Below are positions 26,833 through 35,935 of a stretch of DNA of 64,000 nucleotides, piece by piece (within the stretch, counting starts at the first letter, position 1; each line of letters begins with the position of its first letter). This DNA comes from CAVRAW01 sp963716135 (GTDB taxonomy: Bacteria; Planctomycetota; Planctomycetia; Pirellulales; JADZDJ01), in assembly GCA_963716135.1 (NCBI GenBank), contig OY970289.1:3968001-4032000 (forward strand), given 5' to 3'. The notes beneath the pieces were generated by a model, which was not told the origin of the DNA, searched no databases, and was given only the letters and a program-made list of their open reading frames with translations. A program made the position numbers and the translations under genes.

Positions 26833-28902
26833 TTACCAGATCTCCACCCGCTCTTCCGGCGCTCGGTACATCTTATCGCCGGGCTTGATCTCGAAGGCGT
26901 CATAAAATGCCTGCACGTTCGACAGCGGCACCACCGTGCGAAAGCGATCCGGCGAGTGTGCATTGGTGCGCAGCATCAAGATGAGATCGGCGTCGCGAAT
27001 GGCCGCACGCCACGATTGCGCATAGCCCAGGAAGAATCGCTGCGGCCCGGTAAGTCCGTCGATCACGGGCGCCTCCTTCCCATCGAGCGATTTCAAATAC
27101 GCCGCATAAGCGATCGTCAGGCCTCCCAAGTCCGCGATATTCTCTCCCAGCGTCAACTTGCCGTTGACGTGCTGATCGTCCACCGCCACGCAGTCGTCGT
27201 ATTGCTTCACCAGCTTGTCGGTTTTCGCGTTGAATTGCGCCCGATCCTCCGCGGTCCACCAGTTCTTCAGATTCCCGTCGGCGTCCGATCGGCTTCCTTG
27301 ATCGTCGAATCCGTGCGTGATCTCGTGGCCGATGACCGCCCCGATCGAGCCATAATTCACGGCATCATCGGCGGCCGGATTGAAAAACGGCGGCTGCAAA
27401 ATACCCGCCGGAAAGACGATCTCGTTCAGCGAGGGATTGTAATAGGCGTTCACCGTCGGCGGGCTCATCCCCCATTCTCCACGGTCCACCGGATGACCGA
27501 GCTTGTTGATCCGATACCGCGTTTCGAAGGCCGACGCCCGCAGCATGTTTTGCACGTACGAATCGGTGCCGACTTCGAGCTTCGAATAGTCGCGCCACTT
27601 ATCCGGATAGCCGATCTTCGGCATCACGGTGGCCAGTTTCGCCAACGCCTGTTTTTTTGTCTCCGGGCTCATCCAGTCGCGCGATTCAATTCGCTCTTTG
27701 TAAGCGGCCATCACGTTGCGCACCAATTGGTCCATCCGCTTCTTCGACTCGGGCGAGAAGCACTTTTCCACGTAAAGTTGCCCCAATGCCTCGCCCATCG
27801 AGCCGTCGATCGCGCCGATGGCCCGCTTCCAACGCGGCCGCATTTGCTTCACGCCGCGCAATTGCTCGCTGTAGAAATGAAAGTTTTCCTGCACGAAGGC
27901 GTCGTTCAAATAAGGCGCCGCGGCGTGAATCAATTTCCATCGCAAAAAGGTTTGCCAATCCTTCGCCGGAATCGACCCCAGCAATTCGCTCACGCGCTTG
28001 AGAAACTCGGGCTGCCCCACGATCACGTCGTTAAACCCGGCGACGTCGAGTCCCTTCCAATACAAATCCCAATTCAGCTTCGGCGCCAGCGACTTCAGCT
28101 CGGCCAGCGACTTCTTGTTATAGTTGTTCTCGCGGTCGCGCAATTGCACCGGCGTGCGCGAGGCTTCGGCCAGCTTGGTTTCGATCGCCAGCACCGTGTC
28201 GGCGTCTTTCGCCGCCTGCTCGGACGATTCGCCCAAGAGCGTGAACATTTTCGCCACGTGCTCGCGGTATTGCTCGCGAATTCGCTTCGAATAATCGCCG
28301 GTGCCCAGATAATACTCGGGATCGGGCAGGCCCAGGCCCCCTTGCCACAACTGCACGGCGTAGCGCGTGCTCATCTTTTCGTCTTGATCGACGCCGAAGT
28401 GAAACATGACCGGGATTCCCATCGCCTGCCAGCGCCCGGCGAGCGCGATGACGTCGTCCGGCCCTTGGACTTTCGAAATTTCCGCGAACTCATCGGCCAG
28501 CGGAGTAACCCCGAGTTTCTCAATCTTGGCTTCGTCCATGGCCGTCTGATAGAAGTCGCGCAGCTTGCGCTCGTTGTCGCTGAGCTTGCCTTGTTTCTTC
28601 GGCAAGTCTTCGACGATCTCTCGCAGCAAAATCAAATTATCGTCGCCGAGCTTCGAAAAGGCGCCCCAGCGGCTGTACTCCGCCGGAATCGGATTGTTCT
28701 TGATCCAGTTGCCGTTGACGTACTGAAAGAAATCGTCGCCGGGCTTGACCGACGTATCGAACGCCGTGCGATCGATGCCGCTGGTGGGCGAAGATTCTTC
28801 AGCCGCTTCCTTTGTCGCGCCGGCGCCGCACAAACAGTTGCCGCCGAAGAATAGAAAAATCGCCAAGACCGCGATCAACCGGCCGATAGTGCGCAATTGC
28901 AT
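26833..28902 (-). CDS. M13-family (neprilysin/PepO-like) zinc metallopeptidase, exported
   Basis: ATG 28902 gives 689 residues with a signal peptide (LIAVLAIFLFFGGNCLCGAGA). The gluzincin motif HEITH is at 526-530, the third zinc ligand Glu at 587 in GENIADLGG, and the N-terminal PGDDFFQYVNGNWIKNN and central NAYYNPSLNEIVFPAGILQPPFF are family hallmarks. M13 enzymes cleave oligopeptides in the envelope. The C-terminal tripeptide is EIW where eukaryotic members have a C-x-x-W box. The frame is intact over 2 kb, and the long opposite-strand frame is its shadow. It is 21 bases from the convergent aspartyl-protease gene. Confidence 0.95.
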   Translation of the reverse strand: MQLRTIGRLIAVLAIFLFFGGNCLCGAGATKEAAEESSPTSGIDRTAFDTSVKPGDDFFQYVNGNWIKNNPIPAEYSRWGAFSKLGDDNLILLREIVEDLPKKQGKLSDNERKLRDFYQTAMDEAKIEKLGVTPLADEFAEISKVQGPDDVIALAGRWQAMGIPVMFHFGVDQDEKMSTRYAVQLWQGGLGLPDPEYYLGTGDYSKRIREQYREHVAKMFTLLGESSEQAAKDADTVLAIETKLAEASRTPVQLRDRENNYNKKSLAELKSLAPKLNWDLYWKGLDVAGFNDVIVGQPEFLKRVSELLGSIPAKDWQTFLRWKLIHAAAPYLNDAFVQENFHFYSEQLRGVKQMRPRWKRAIGAIDGSMGEALGQLYVEKCFSPESKKRMDQLVRNVMAAYKERIESRDWMSPETKKQALAKLATVMPKIGYPDKWRDYSKLEVGTDSYVQNMLRASAFETRYRINKLGHPVDRGEWGMSPPTVNAYYNPSLNEIVFPAGILQPPFFNPAADDAVNYGSIGAVIGHEITHGFDDQGSRSDADGNLKNWWTAEDRAQFNAKTDKLVKQYDDCVAVDDQHVNGKLTLGENIADLGGLTIAYAAYLKSLDGKEAPVIDGLTGPQRFFLGYAQSWRAAIRDADLILMLRTNAHSPDRFRTVVPLSNVQAFYDAFEIKPGDKMYRAPEERVEIW

Positions 28903-29469
28903 GCTGTATTTCCCTGATTTGTTTCTCAGTTTGAATACGAATTTCCACGCTCGATGGTTCTCTGTTGGCACGGCTCACTCCGGCCCGACAGGCTGCGAAC
29001 ATATCGCCGAAGCATCGTGTAATCAAGCGATTTGTTCAGCAATTCTGGGCATCGGCATCTGTTTTGCGGTAGCAATTGCCAAAATCCCGGTATGCAACGC
29101 TGCTAATTCAATTTAGCGATGCACATTGATTTCATACTTTGCGTTCACGATGCATGCGCTGTCGTCATTAATCTCAATAGATAGCTAGTACACGATCAAA
29201 GCAGTTGGCAACCGATTCGGTTTCAGCCAAGGCCACACCGAAGGGTGGGGCCATACCTTACAGAGGAAGCACGTGCCCTTGGGACCGTTCGGCAAAACTT
29301 AGATGCTGTTCAACGCCCGGCAAGGATTGATCGGCTCGCCTTCCCTTGGCCTGTTTGGAAACTTCAGGTTTACTCCGACTGTCTCCGCCAATCAGAGGAT
29401 ATTGACCCAGGGATTTCCGCATTTAAGATGGTGAACCTGCTTTTTATCGCTCGCAGAAGATATTCACCG
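28903..29469. other. 567-bp intergenic region, A+T-richer, with one palindrome
   Basis: The stretch is visibly richer in A and T than its surroundings and holds no gene I can support. An open frame runs from 29245 into the propeller gene, but its N-terminal part lacks coding character. At 29231-29252 the sequence GGCCACACC/GGGTGGGGCC can fold as an imperfect hairpin, similar to planctomycete intergenic palindromes. Promoters for the M13 gene (-) and the propeller gene (+) must lie here. Confidence 0.5.
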
Positions 29470-30312
29470 ATGAAATTAACGCTACATAAATCTACCCGGA
29501 GCGGCCCGGGTTTGGTCGCATTCCAAAACCGGTTGTTTCTCGGCTGGGCTGGAATCGAGCCCGGTGGCGGCTTATTGCACATAACGCAGTCCACCAACGG
29601 CGAAAGTTTTCCTGACGACATTTTGTCGGATCAAATCGTCAACGGCGCAGACGTTCGTTTAGCGTTTTTGGCGAATCATCTTTGCGTTGGTCTCATCGAT
29701 TGTGCGACCGGTGCCCCGATGGTAATCGAATCGAACGATGATTTGTCGTTCAAGTCCGGTTCCGGCGCCGTCCGCGGTCTACCCACCGAAGAATCAAGTC
29801 ACAGTCCGGCAATTTGTAATTTCCAAGGCGAGCTGATTGTTTCTTGGACAGCCGCCAATGGCCAAATCAACGTTGCTTCGTACGACGGCAAATCCGTCGG
29901 ACATCATGTCAGGCTCACGGAACACGCCGGCAGCGGCGTTGCACTTGCGTCCGATTCAAATCGCCTGTTCATTGCCTGGGCAGAAAAAGGTCCACGTCAA
30001 CATCTGAACCTACTGACTTCCTCCGATGGCAGAAATTTCGGCGGTAAAATATCGCTGCCAGATGAAACAACTGAAAACACCCCGTCGCTCGCCTGGCTAG
30101 ACGGAAGTCTGTACATGGCCTGGGCGGGCACCCAAAACGGCTGGTTGAACATCGTTTCGTCCGCCGACCTTGTACACTTCTCCAAAAAAACAACGCTTGA
30201 CGATTCAAGTAGTCACAGCCCAGCAATCGCCGCATTCAACAATAAGATTTGGCTCGCCTGGAAAGGCACAGATGTTAAGAGCCGCCCAAACGTGATGTGC
30301 GTGAATCCTTGA
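29470..30312 (+). CDS. Six-bladed beta-propeller (sialidase/BNR-like) protein
   Basis: ATG 29470 gives 280 residues made of six repeats of about 45 residues. Each has a pattern of a small-residue strand, a hydrophobic strand ending in W or its substitute, and an S-x-D-G-x-x-F type turn. Examples are LVAFQNRLFLGWAG with STNGESF, ICNFQGELIVSWTA with SYDGKSV, LASDSNRLFIAWAE with SSDGRNF, and LAWLDGSLYMAWAG with SSADLVHF. This is a sialidase-like propeller fold but lacks an evident catalytic Arg triad, so binding is more likely than hydrolysis. No signal peptide is seen from this start. Base use is more A+T-rich than neighbours, which hints at transfer. Confidence 0.75.
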   Translation: MKLTLHKSTRSGPGLVAFQNRLFLGWAGIEPGGGLLHITQSTNGESFPDDILSDQIVNGADVRLAFLANHLCVGLIDCATGAPMVIESNDDLSFKSGSGAVRGLPTEESSHSPAICNFQGELIVSWTAANGQINVASYDGKSVGHHVRLTEHAGSGVALASDSNRLFIAWAEKGPRQHLNLLTSSDGRNFGGKISLPDETTENTPSLAWLDGSLYMAWAGTQNGWLNIVSSADLVHFSKKTTLDDSSSHSPAIAAFNNKIWLAWKGTDVKSRPNVMCVNP

Positions 30313-30326
30313 TCGGCTAAGTGCCC

Positions 30327-30343
30327 GGCGCGAAATTCGCGCC
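30327..30343. terminator. Hairpin between convergent genes
   Basis: GGCGCGA and TCGCGCC pair perfectly over 7 bp around the loop AAT in the 41-base gap between the propeller (+) and phosphatase (-) stops. There is no T-run, so it may act as a two-way transcript end by structure alone. Confidence 0.4.
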
Positions 30344-30353
30344 AGCGGCCGCC

Positions 30354-31241
30354 TCAAACCTTCTTGAGCCCCAGCATTTTGGCCAGCGTGCCGAATGTGC
30401 GGCCGATCGACGCGCGCGGCGGCTTCGACGTCGTCCGTTGGATCACGATCACCGTCTGATCGTCCTGCGAGGAAGCTTCGCCGCGCCACTTTCGCAAAGC
30501 GCCAACGATCTCGTCCGCCAGCCGCATGGGATCTTTCGGCGACGCCCGCTGCACGACTTCCAGCAGTCCCGCCTCTCCCAGTTGCTTCCCTTGCGAGTTT
30601 TCGCATTCCGTGATCGCGTCGGTATAGAGCACGATGAAATCGCCCACTTCCAGCCGCAGCGCGAACTGCTCGTAATCCGTCGGATCCAAAATCCCCAACG
30701 GCAGATTCGAGACACGCTCCAAATGGTATCGGGCTTTGGAGCCGCGCAGCGATTCGCAATCGGCAAGCGACTCTAAATCGACGAACTGCCACTGATTCTG
30801 TTTCTTGCTGTACCACAGCGGCCGGCCATGCCCGGCGTTGCAAATCATGAGATGATTCGTCGGTTCAAAATACGTCAACAAGACAGCCGTGGCGAAGCGT
30901 CCCTCTTCATCGATCGTCGCGAACTCGCGGTTCAATTCCTTGGCGAATCGCGTCTGATCCAGCGTGTTGATGTATTTGCGCATCAACTTTCGCAGATTGA
31001 CCGCCACGCCGTCGACCGAAGAGCCGTGCCCCGACACGTCTGCCAGTGCGAATCGAGTAACATAGCCCGCACCGCAGGTCGATACGTAATGGATGTCACC
31101 GCCTCCGGCGCCCGCTTCCAGGGGGCAACTGTCGATCCAAACGTCCAGGCCCGGAGCATGCGTCAACTGCCGCACGGCCCGATTGCCGCCGACAATTTCC
31201 ATGCACTGTAACGAATATTCCGGCAAGGTTTCCATGCTCAT
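30354..31241 (-). CDS. PP2C/SpoIIE-type serine phosphatase (RsbU-like)
   Basis: A 295-residue cytoplasmic PPM phosphatase. Metal-binding segments are GAGGGDIHYVS near 44-54, FALADVSGHGSSVDG near 63-77, ICNAGHGRPLW, FIVLYTDAITE and the C-terminal DDQTVIVI. Such enzymes dephosphorylate anti-anti-sigma factors in partner-switching control, but no sensor domain, anti-sigma or STAS gene is attached or nearby. The C-terminal tail (TTSKPPRASIGRTFGTLAKM) is basic. It is divergent from msrB across 166 bases. Confidence 0.9.
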   Translation of the reverse strand: MSMETLPEYSLQCMEIVGGNRAVRQLTHAPGLDVWIDSCPLEAGAGGGDIHYVSTCGAGYVTRFALADVSGHGSSVDGVAVNLRKLMRKYINTLDQTRFAKELNREFATIDEEGRFATAVLLTYFEPTNHLMICNAGHGRPLWYSKKQNQWQFVDLESLADCESLRGSKARYHLERVSNLPLGILDPTDYEQFALRLEVGDFIVLYTDAITECENSQGKQLGEAGLLEVVQRASPKDPMRLADEIVGALRKWRGEASSQDDQTVIVIQRTTSKPPRASIGRTFGTLAKMLGLKKV

Positions 31242-31359
31242 ATTGCGCGATTCCGTCGTTCGTTCGCAGCCAGCCCGGCCAAACTAGGCACAAGTGTAGC
31301 CGGTCCAGCCAACCCTTTCACCAGTTGGCTCGTAGGATACAGACATTTGCCCGATTCCA

Positions 31360-31365
31360 TATAAT
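31360..31365 (+). promoter_or_regulatory. Consensus -10 box upstream of msrB
   Basis: A perfect TATAAT sits 43 bases before the msrB ATG. The -35 at 17-bp spacing (ATACAG, 31337-31342) is poor, so the promoter may depend on an activator. A ribosome site (GGAGAGGA) follows before the start. Confidence 0.5.
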
Positions 31366-31407
31366 TGGGGGCTCGCTGAGCGGCTTGGCGGTTGGAGAGG
31401 ATAACCA

Positions 31408-32064
31408 ATGAAAATATTCGGCCAACTCTGCTTACTGACCGCGTTGGCGGCCCTCGGCGTTTCGCTGCTGCAATCTCGCGGTTTTCAAATCAATCTCGCT
31501 GGCTCTGCGTACAAAGGAGATTCAACCATGGCGCACGTCCACGTGTTCAACAAGGACGGCAAACTCGTCGGCCCTATCGACTCACCGAAAGTCGCCTTGA
31601 GCGACGACGAGTGGCGCAAGCGGCTCAGCCCCGAACAATTCCACGTGCTACGCAGCAGCGGCACGGAGCGCCCCTTCTGCGGCGTGCTGCTGGATAACAA
31701 GACGCCGGGCGTCTACTCCTGCGCCGGCTGCGGGCTGCCGCTATTCGCCTCGGATTCCAAATTCCACTCCGGCTCCGGCTGGCCGAGCTTCTTCCAACCG
31801 ATCGCCGAGGGCAATATCGCCGAGCAGGTCGACCACAGTTACGGCATGTCGCGCACGGAAATCAACTGCGCCCGCTGCGACGGCCACCTGGGCCACGTAT
31901 TCGACGACGGTCCGCGACCAACCGGCCTGCGATATTGCTTGAACTCCGCCTCGCTGATTTTCACTCCCAGCGACCAGCTCGCTTCACTGGCCGATCCGCT
32001 GGCCGAAAAATCGGCCGGCAGTCCGTCCCCAGGATCGGTCAAAACCGGCGGCGACCGAAATTAA
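31408..32064 (+). CDS. msrB: Exported peptide-methionine (R)-S-oxide reductase
   Basis: MsrB repairs the R form of methionine sulfoxide in proteins. The 218-residue product has an N-terminal membrane or signal segment (LCLLTALAALGVSLLQSRG), then the MsrB domain: structural zinc Cys105/Cys108 (CAGC) and Cys154/Cys157 (CARC), GSGWPSFFQP, and the catalytic Cys177 in RYCLNSASL. The export signal puts repair in the periplasm. The tail after LIFTPSDQ is longer than usual by about 30 polar residues and runs into a hypB remnant. The ATG at 31408 is supported by the upstream -10 and ribosome site. Confidence 0.93.
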   Translation: MKIFGQLCLLTALAALGVSLLQSRGFQINLAGSAYKGDSTMAHVHVFNKDGKLVGPIDSPKVALSDDEWRKRLSPEQFHVLRSSGTERPFCGVLLDNKTPGVYSCAGCGLPLFASDSKFHSGSGWPSFFQPIAEGNIAEQVDHSYGMSRTEINCARCDGHLGHVFDDGPRPTGLRYCLNSASLIFTPSDQLASLADPLAEKSAGSPSPGSVKTGGDRN

Positions 32065-32417
32065 ACAGACCGGCTTAGAACGATCGCTGGAATCAGGCTG
32101 TCGGGAAGCGCCCATCAAGCAAATCACCGCCGGCACCGATTGTCATCTGGAAGCCGACGCGGTCCGCAGCTCATTGGCCGATTGGAACGTCGCTGAACTC
32201 GACTTCTTCTTCATCGAGAATGTCGGTAATCTAGTATGTCGTCTGCGAACATTTAAGCGGTGCGGCCAGCCATGCAAATTCTGAAAACGTCGGCCACCAG
32301 CAGTATTGACGTGAATCAATCGCTGGAAACACTGGAATTACAGTGCCAGAATATTCAGCCCGTGGCCGAAGCCGAAAGAATCTGAACCGTATTTTTTCAA
32401 TCGATAGCGAGGATGCC
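32065..32417. other. msrB-hupE spacer carrying a hypB remnant
   Basis: The 353-base spacer holds the broken hypB piece described at 32066-32284. After it comes a short open stretch (ATG 32272, about 37 codons, stop at 32384) that I cannot assign. No clear promoter for hupE is visible; the hupE ATG has only a weak upstream GAGGA. Confidence 0.6.
32066..32284 (+). pseudogene. hypB: Remnant of hydrogenase/urease nickel GTPase HypB
   Basis: Reading the frame of base 32066, the peptide includes APIKQITAGTDCHLEADAV and then LDFFFIENVGNLVC before running into unrelated residues and a TGA at 32282-32284. HypB GTPases have the order P-x-x-Q-I-x-T-G-x-x-C-H-L-x-A-x-x-V, then L-F-I-E-N-V-G-N-L-V-C-P, so about 45 residues from the middle of HypB are recognisable. 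There is no P-loop region before it and no NKxD region after it. It overlaps nothing but the end of the msrB tail. Next to hupE, a nickel permease gene, this looks like the debris of a nickel or hydrogenase locus. Confidence 0.7.
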
Positions 32418-33011
32418 ATGAAACCTAGGCACACGTCGCACTGGCGAGGATTAATCCCGCTCTTCGTTATTCTTTTGTCTCCCTCGGTCGCTTTCGCACA
32501 CACCGGCGTGGGCAGCACCAGCGGCCTGTGGAACGGCCTGATGCATCCGCTGGGCGGCTTGGATCATCTGTGCGCGATGATCGGCGTCGGCCTCTGGGCC
32601 GCGCAGCGCGGCGGCCGCGCCATTTGGCTGGTGCCCTTGGCTTTCCTCGCCGTCATGGCCCTGGGAGGACTATTGGGAATGATGGCGATCGCCCTGCCGC
32701 TGGTCGAGCAAGGCATCGTCGCTTCCGTGCTGATTTTGGGAATTCTGATCGCCGCCTCGGTCCGCCTGCCGCTGGTGCTGAGCGTGCTGATCGTCGGCAC
32801 GTTCGCCTTGTTCCACGGCCATGCCCACGGCGTCGAAATGGCTCAGACCTATTCGGGCCTGGCCTACGGCATCGGATTCCTGGCGACCACTGCGCTATTG
32901 CACGGCTGCGGCATCGGCCTAGGTGTGCTCGCCCGACAATCCGGCGCGACGTGGCTCATGCGCTACGCCGGCGCGGTCATCGCATTGTTCGGCTTATACC
33001 TGTGCGTCTAA
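32418..33011 (+). CDS. hupE: HupE/UreJ family nickel/cobalt permease
   Basis: HupE/UreJ proteins are small metal permeases linked to hydrogenase and urease. The 197-residue product has a signal-like first helix (LIPLFVILLSPSVAFAHTG) and then the family marker HPLGGLDHLCAMIGVGLWAAQ with His and Asp in the first TM helix, FHGHAHGVEM in a middle loop, and a last helix AGAVIALFGLYLCV. About seven TM helices are present. The ATG at 32418 starts the signal segment. No hydrogenase, urease or cobalamin gene is in the window, only the hypB remnant just upstream. Confidence 0.9.
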   Translation: MKPRHTSHWRGLIPLFVILLSPSVAFAHTGVGSTSGLWNGLMHPLGGLDHLCAMIGVGLWAAQRGGRAIWLVPLAFLAVMALGGLLGMMAIALPLVEQGIVASVLILGILIAASVRLPLVLSVLIVGTFALFHGHAHGVEMAQTYSGLAYGIGFLATTALLHGCGIGLGVLARQSGATWLMRYAGAVIALFGLYLCV

Positions 33012-33049
33012 GCCGAAAGTGCCCAGCCCGGGTTGCCCTGAAGAAGTAG

Positions 33050-33123
<74 letters not shown>

Positions 33124-33154
33124 AGAATCGCAGACCTAAGTTACCACGATTTCG

Positions 33155-33430
33155 CTACGCGGCAAGCCCATCCGCGGTTGGCCTGCTTTCGATCGACAGC
33201 CGTCGATTCAGAGATATTCGCCGAAAACCGCCGGCTTCACTTTCCTTCGTGCCGCGCCATCTGCGCGCGCAGAAATCCCACTGCGGATCCCCCTCGCGGA
33301 ACGTGAACACCGCGTCGGGCAAGGGCGCCTCCACGTCGCGCCGCGAAGGTATGCGCACTACCACCGCCCCATCGGAGCGCCGCTCCAGGGTCCAGGCGTC
33401 GGGAAGGGATTGCGGGGAATCGGCGATCAT
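33155..33430 (-). CDS. Hypothetical 91-residue protein
   Basis: A possible small gene beginning MIADSPQSLPDAWTLERRSD. The first 60 residues have a reasonable strand-turn pattern (GAVVVRIPSRRDVEAPLPDAVFTFREGDPQWDF); the last 30 are arginine/serine-rich and less convincing, so the true end may lie in another frame. No family is recognised. It lies between tRNA-Arg and ogt on the same strand as both. Confidence 0.4.
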   Translation of the reverse strand: MIADSPQSLPDAWTLERRSDGAVVVRIPSRRDVEAPLPDAVFTFREGDPQWDFCARRWRGTKESEAGGFRRISLNRRLSIESRPTADGLAA

Positions 33431-33540
33431 GCCGCCTAGGTGGGTGCAGGCGCGGTGGTGGGATGTTGAAACGATCCTGCCTTAGGCAGCGGAGATTATC
33501 TCTCCGCTGGGCGGGTCGGACTTAGACACATTATTGCAGT

Positions 33541-34084
33541 CTAGGTCAAGATCGGCGTGCGCGATTCCCGGCGGTATTTCACGCCCGATTCCATCGCTAG
33601 CAGCCGGCGTTTCAGCGACAATCCCTGGGGCGCGGAATATCCGCCCAATTGCCCGCCGCTGGCGATCACTCGATGGCACGGCACCACCAGCGGCACGCGA
33701 TTCTTGGCCATCACGCTGCCCACCGCCCGCGCCGCGCCGGGGCGTCCCGCCACCGCCGCCAACTGCGCATAGCTCGCGCGTCTGCCCCCAGGGAATCCGC
33801 CGGCAGGCGGCCACAACCTTGCGTGCAAAGGGCGTCAAATGATCGTCGTCGATCGCTACATCCCGCAGATCATCCGGCTCGCCCGCCAACACCGCCGCGA
33901 TGCGCTCCGCCAAGAGCGGGTTCCACGACGACCGCCGCACGTTAAAGGCCCCGTCGACGTTCAGCCAATCGATGGCCGATTGCGCGCTGCGGTGCCCAAA
34001 CGTCAAGGCTCGCAACACCTCCCCGCGACCCAACATGGCACACCATCCCTGTAGCGTCTTGAAAACAGCGAGTTCGTCATGCAT
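33541..34084 (-). CDS. ogt: Methylated-DNA--protein-cysteine methyltransferase, frameshifted
   Basis: Ogt/MGMT removes alkyl groups from O6-alkylguanine in a suicide reaction. The C-terminal catalytic domain is clear: SYAQLAAVAGRPGAARAVGSVM, then VPLVVPCHRVIASGGQLGGY with the acceptor Cys in PCHRV. The N-terminal part (ATG 34084) is in another frame and ends at TPFARKVVAACRRIPWGQTR; the one-base shift is near 33785, in a CCGCC-rich run. The joined length of about 180 residues is normal. A single-domain protein without an AdaA part. Confidence 0.9.
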
Positions 34085-34260
34085 GGCGGTTCCTCCTGAA
34101 AGATTCTTGCTCCCGGGCGAATTGGCATCTCGATTGGTGGCACGAATACGGCTTTGACATGCTTACCGACCGCATTTTATACTGGCTGGCGAAAGTCGCA
34201 AGCAGAGGGCTCTGCTCCTTATCGTGGATGCCACCTTGAGTTTGGAAGGAGCAAAATTGA

Positions 34261-35004
34261 ATGAACCGATACGCTAACTTGTCTGACGATTTCTACGTCA
34301 ACATGAATCTCAGCACCGAGATGGAGCTCCCCCAGCAGCGCGACACGGTGCTGCATTATTTCGAGCGCATCCAGAAAAAATACCCGACGATGCGCAAGTT
34401 TTACTGCCGCGAAAAGCGCGATTTCGTGCTTGAGGAAGACAAAGACCGTTCCCAATACCGCTGGACCACGGTCGAGCCGCGCCGGCTTTGCTCCGGGCAA
34501 GTGAATCCCAGCGAAATCGAAGAGACGCTGGAGCAGCATCGCCTGGTGCTCGAGCTGGCCCCGTACATGCTCTCGGTCAGCCCGCTGGACTGCGAAGCTC
34601 TCGATTTGCTGTTCGGTTTCGATTTCACGTATCGCGGCAATCACAACCAGGTAGTGGCCGAAGCATTGGGCCTGAATCCGGCATTGGAGCGGCTGCTCGA
34701 CATCCCCGGCGCGGGGGTGATCAACTACGAACCTTCGCTCACATTGTCGCTGGACGAAGAATGCCGAGTGCAAGTTCGTGTGAGCGTCGAAAGCCGCACG
34801 AATGCATATCAGATTCGCACCGGCGAATTTCCCGAAGAGCAGCTCAGCGTCTACGTCACCGCTCGGCAATACGGCAGTTTAAGCCCCGACGCCACGTACG
34901 TCCAAACCTTGGACAAGCTCGCCACGCTCTGCCGCGACGTGGTCGACAACTACGTGGCCGACAATATTCTGCATCCGCTGCAGCGCACCATCGCCGCGAA
35001 GTGA
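34261..35004 (+). CDS. Conserved-looking protein of unknown function
   Basis: A 247-residue soluble protein starting MNRYANLSDDFYVNMNLSTE, with a clear ribosome site GGAAGGAG 10 bases before the ATG. It has balanced composition and mixed alpha/beta pattern: a middle helix region (PSEIEETLEQHRLVLELAPYM), GFDFTYRGNHNQVVAEAL, and strands such as LTLSLDEECRVQVRVSVES. It has no signal peptide or TM helix. I do not recognise a family; the gene is almost certainly real given its length, start site and lack of frameshift. It stands alone between ogt and the PEP-CTERM gene, which are both on the other strand. Confidence 0.85.
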   Translation: MNRYANLSDDFYVNMNLSTEMELPQQRDTVLHYFERIQKKYPTMRKFYCREKRDFVLEEDKDRSQYRWTTVEPRRLCSGQVNPSEIEETLEQHRLVLELAPYMLSVSPLDCEALDLLFGFDFTYRGNHNQVVAEALGLNPALERLLDIPGAGVINYEPSLTLSLDEECRVQVRVSVESRTNAYQIRTGEFPEEQLSVYVTARQYGSLSPDATYVQTLDKLATLCRDVVDNYVADNILHPLQRTIAAK

Positions 35005-35056
35005 GGTGCCAAGTTCTTCCCGGCCTCCTGCCGGCGCCAGATGAGGGCCTTCGGCT

Positions 35057-35935
35057 TCAGCAGCAGTTGCGCTTCCGCAGCCGCTTGAACATCAGCAAGC
35101 CAAGAATGGCGAGCTAGCCGGCCAGAACGAGCGAGGCCGGCTTCGGTACGAGATACGTATCCGGAACAAGGATCCAATGTTTGACAGCCGCGTCATCTGG
35201 ACTTTGCAGCGGATCGAACGCCGGCGGCGCGCCAACCGAACTCAGCGTCCCGCCGCCCGGACTGGGAATATCGCCGCCGTCGATGCCTCGATTGACGGCC
35301 TCTGCTGGCCCGACGCCACCCTCGCCGGCAGCATCCCCATCCCGCGCATAGAAGCTGCCCCACATCGGCCCCTGGGAACTGACAAACGTGACATGGCTGT
35401 CCGACAACTCGTCCGTGGTATTGTCGTTGTCGTCGCCGATAAACAGGCCGAAGAATCCGTACGTAGGATCCTCCACTGGCGCGTCCCACAAATGGAAAGA
35501 GATGTCAAAAGGCTCCAAGTCAATCAGATCGCCGCTGGAGTAGCCAGGCGTGTGCCCGTCGGAGATTAACTTGAACCAAGCGCCCTCGACGTTGCTCACT
35601 TGAAGCTTGAGAAAGCGGCTAATGTGCGGATCGAGACTCGAACCGTCGGCATCGTAGAAATGATAATCATACGTCCAATAGCTGCCGTTCCAGTCCACCG
35701 AGAATTTGATCTTGAATCCTCCGTGGCTCGTGCTCCAGTCATCGTCCGTCACCAATTGACCCGGGGAGGACGTCGAGCGACTGCCGGAGTAAGTAGGAGT
35801 CGCACGGGCGACTGTCGCTAGCGCGGAAACGGCGAGCGTCGTCAGAACAACGCCCAGCGCGAACAGATTCGAGCGCGACAAACAGTGCCCAGCGGCCTGC
35901 CGCCCAGAAGAAACCAGAGGCCCATCTAGTTGCAT
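35057..35935 (-). CDS. PEP-CTERM-type exported protein interrupted by an in-frame TAG
   Basis: ATG 35935 gives a signal peptide (LFALGVVLTTLAVSALATVARA) and a beta-rich mature domain of about 210 residues with a Ca-like acidic stretch (GDDNDNTTDELSD). The frame stops at TAG 35114-35116 right after VPKPASLVLAG. Reading on in the same frame gives LAILGLLMFKRLRKRNCC and a TGA at 35057. Together that is a complete PEP-CTERM sorting tail: Pro-x-Pro, TM helix, basic end. So either the TAG is a one-base sequence error, or the tail has been lost and the protein is released. The sorting motif itself reads PKP in place of PEP. Exosortase is not in the window. Confidence 0.8.

Noticed and set aside
26815..28854. 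679-codon plus-strand frame opposite the M13 peptidase
   Set aside because: The minus-strand product has all M13 motifs; the plus-strand translation is Arg/His/Leu-rich with no domain.
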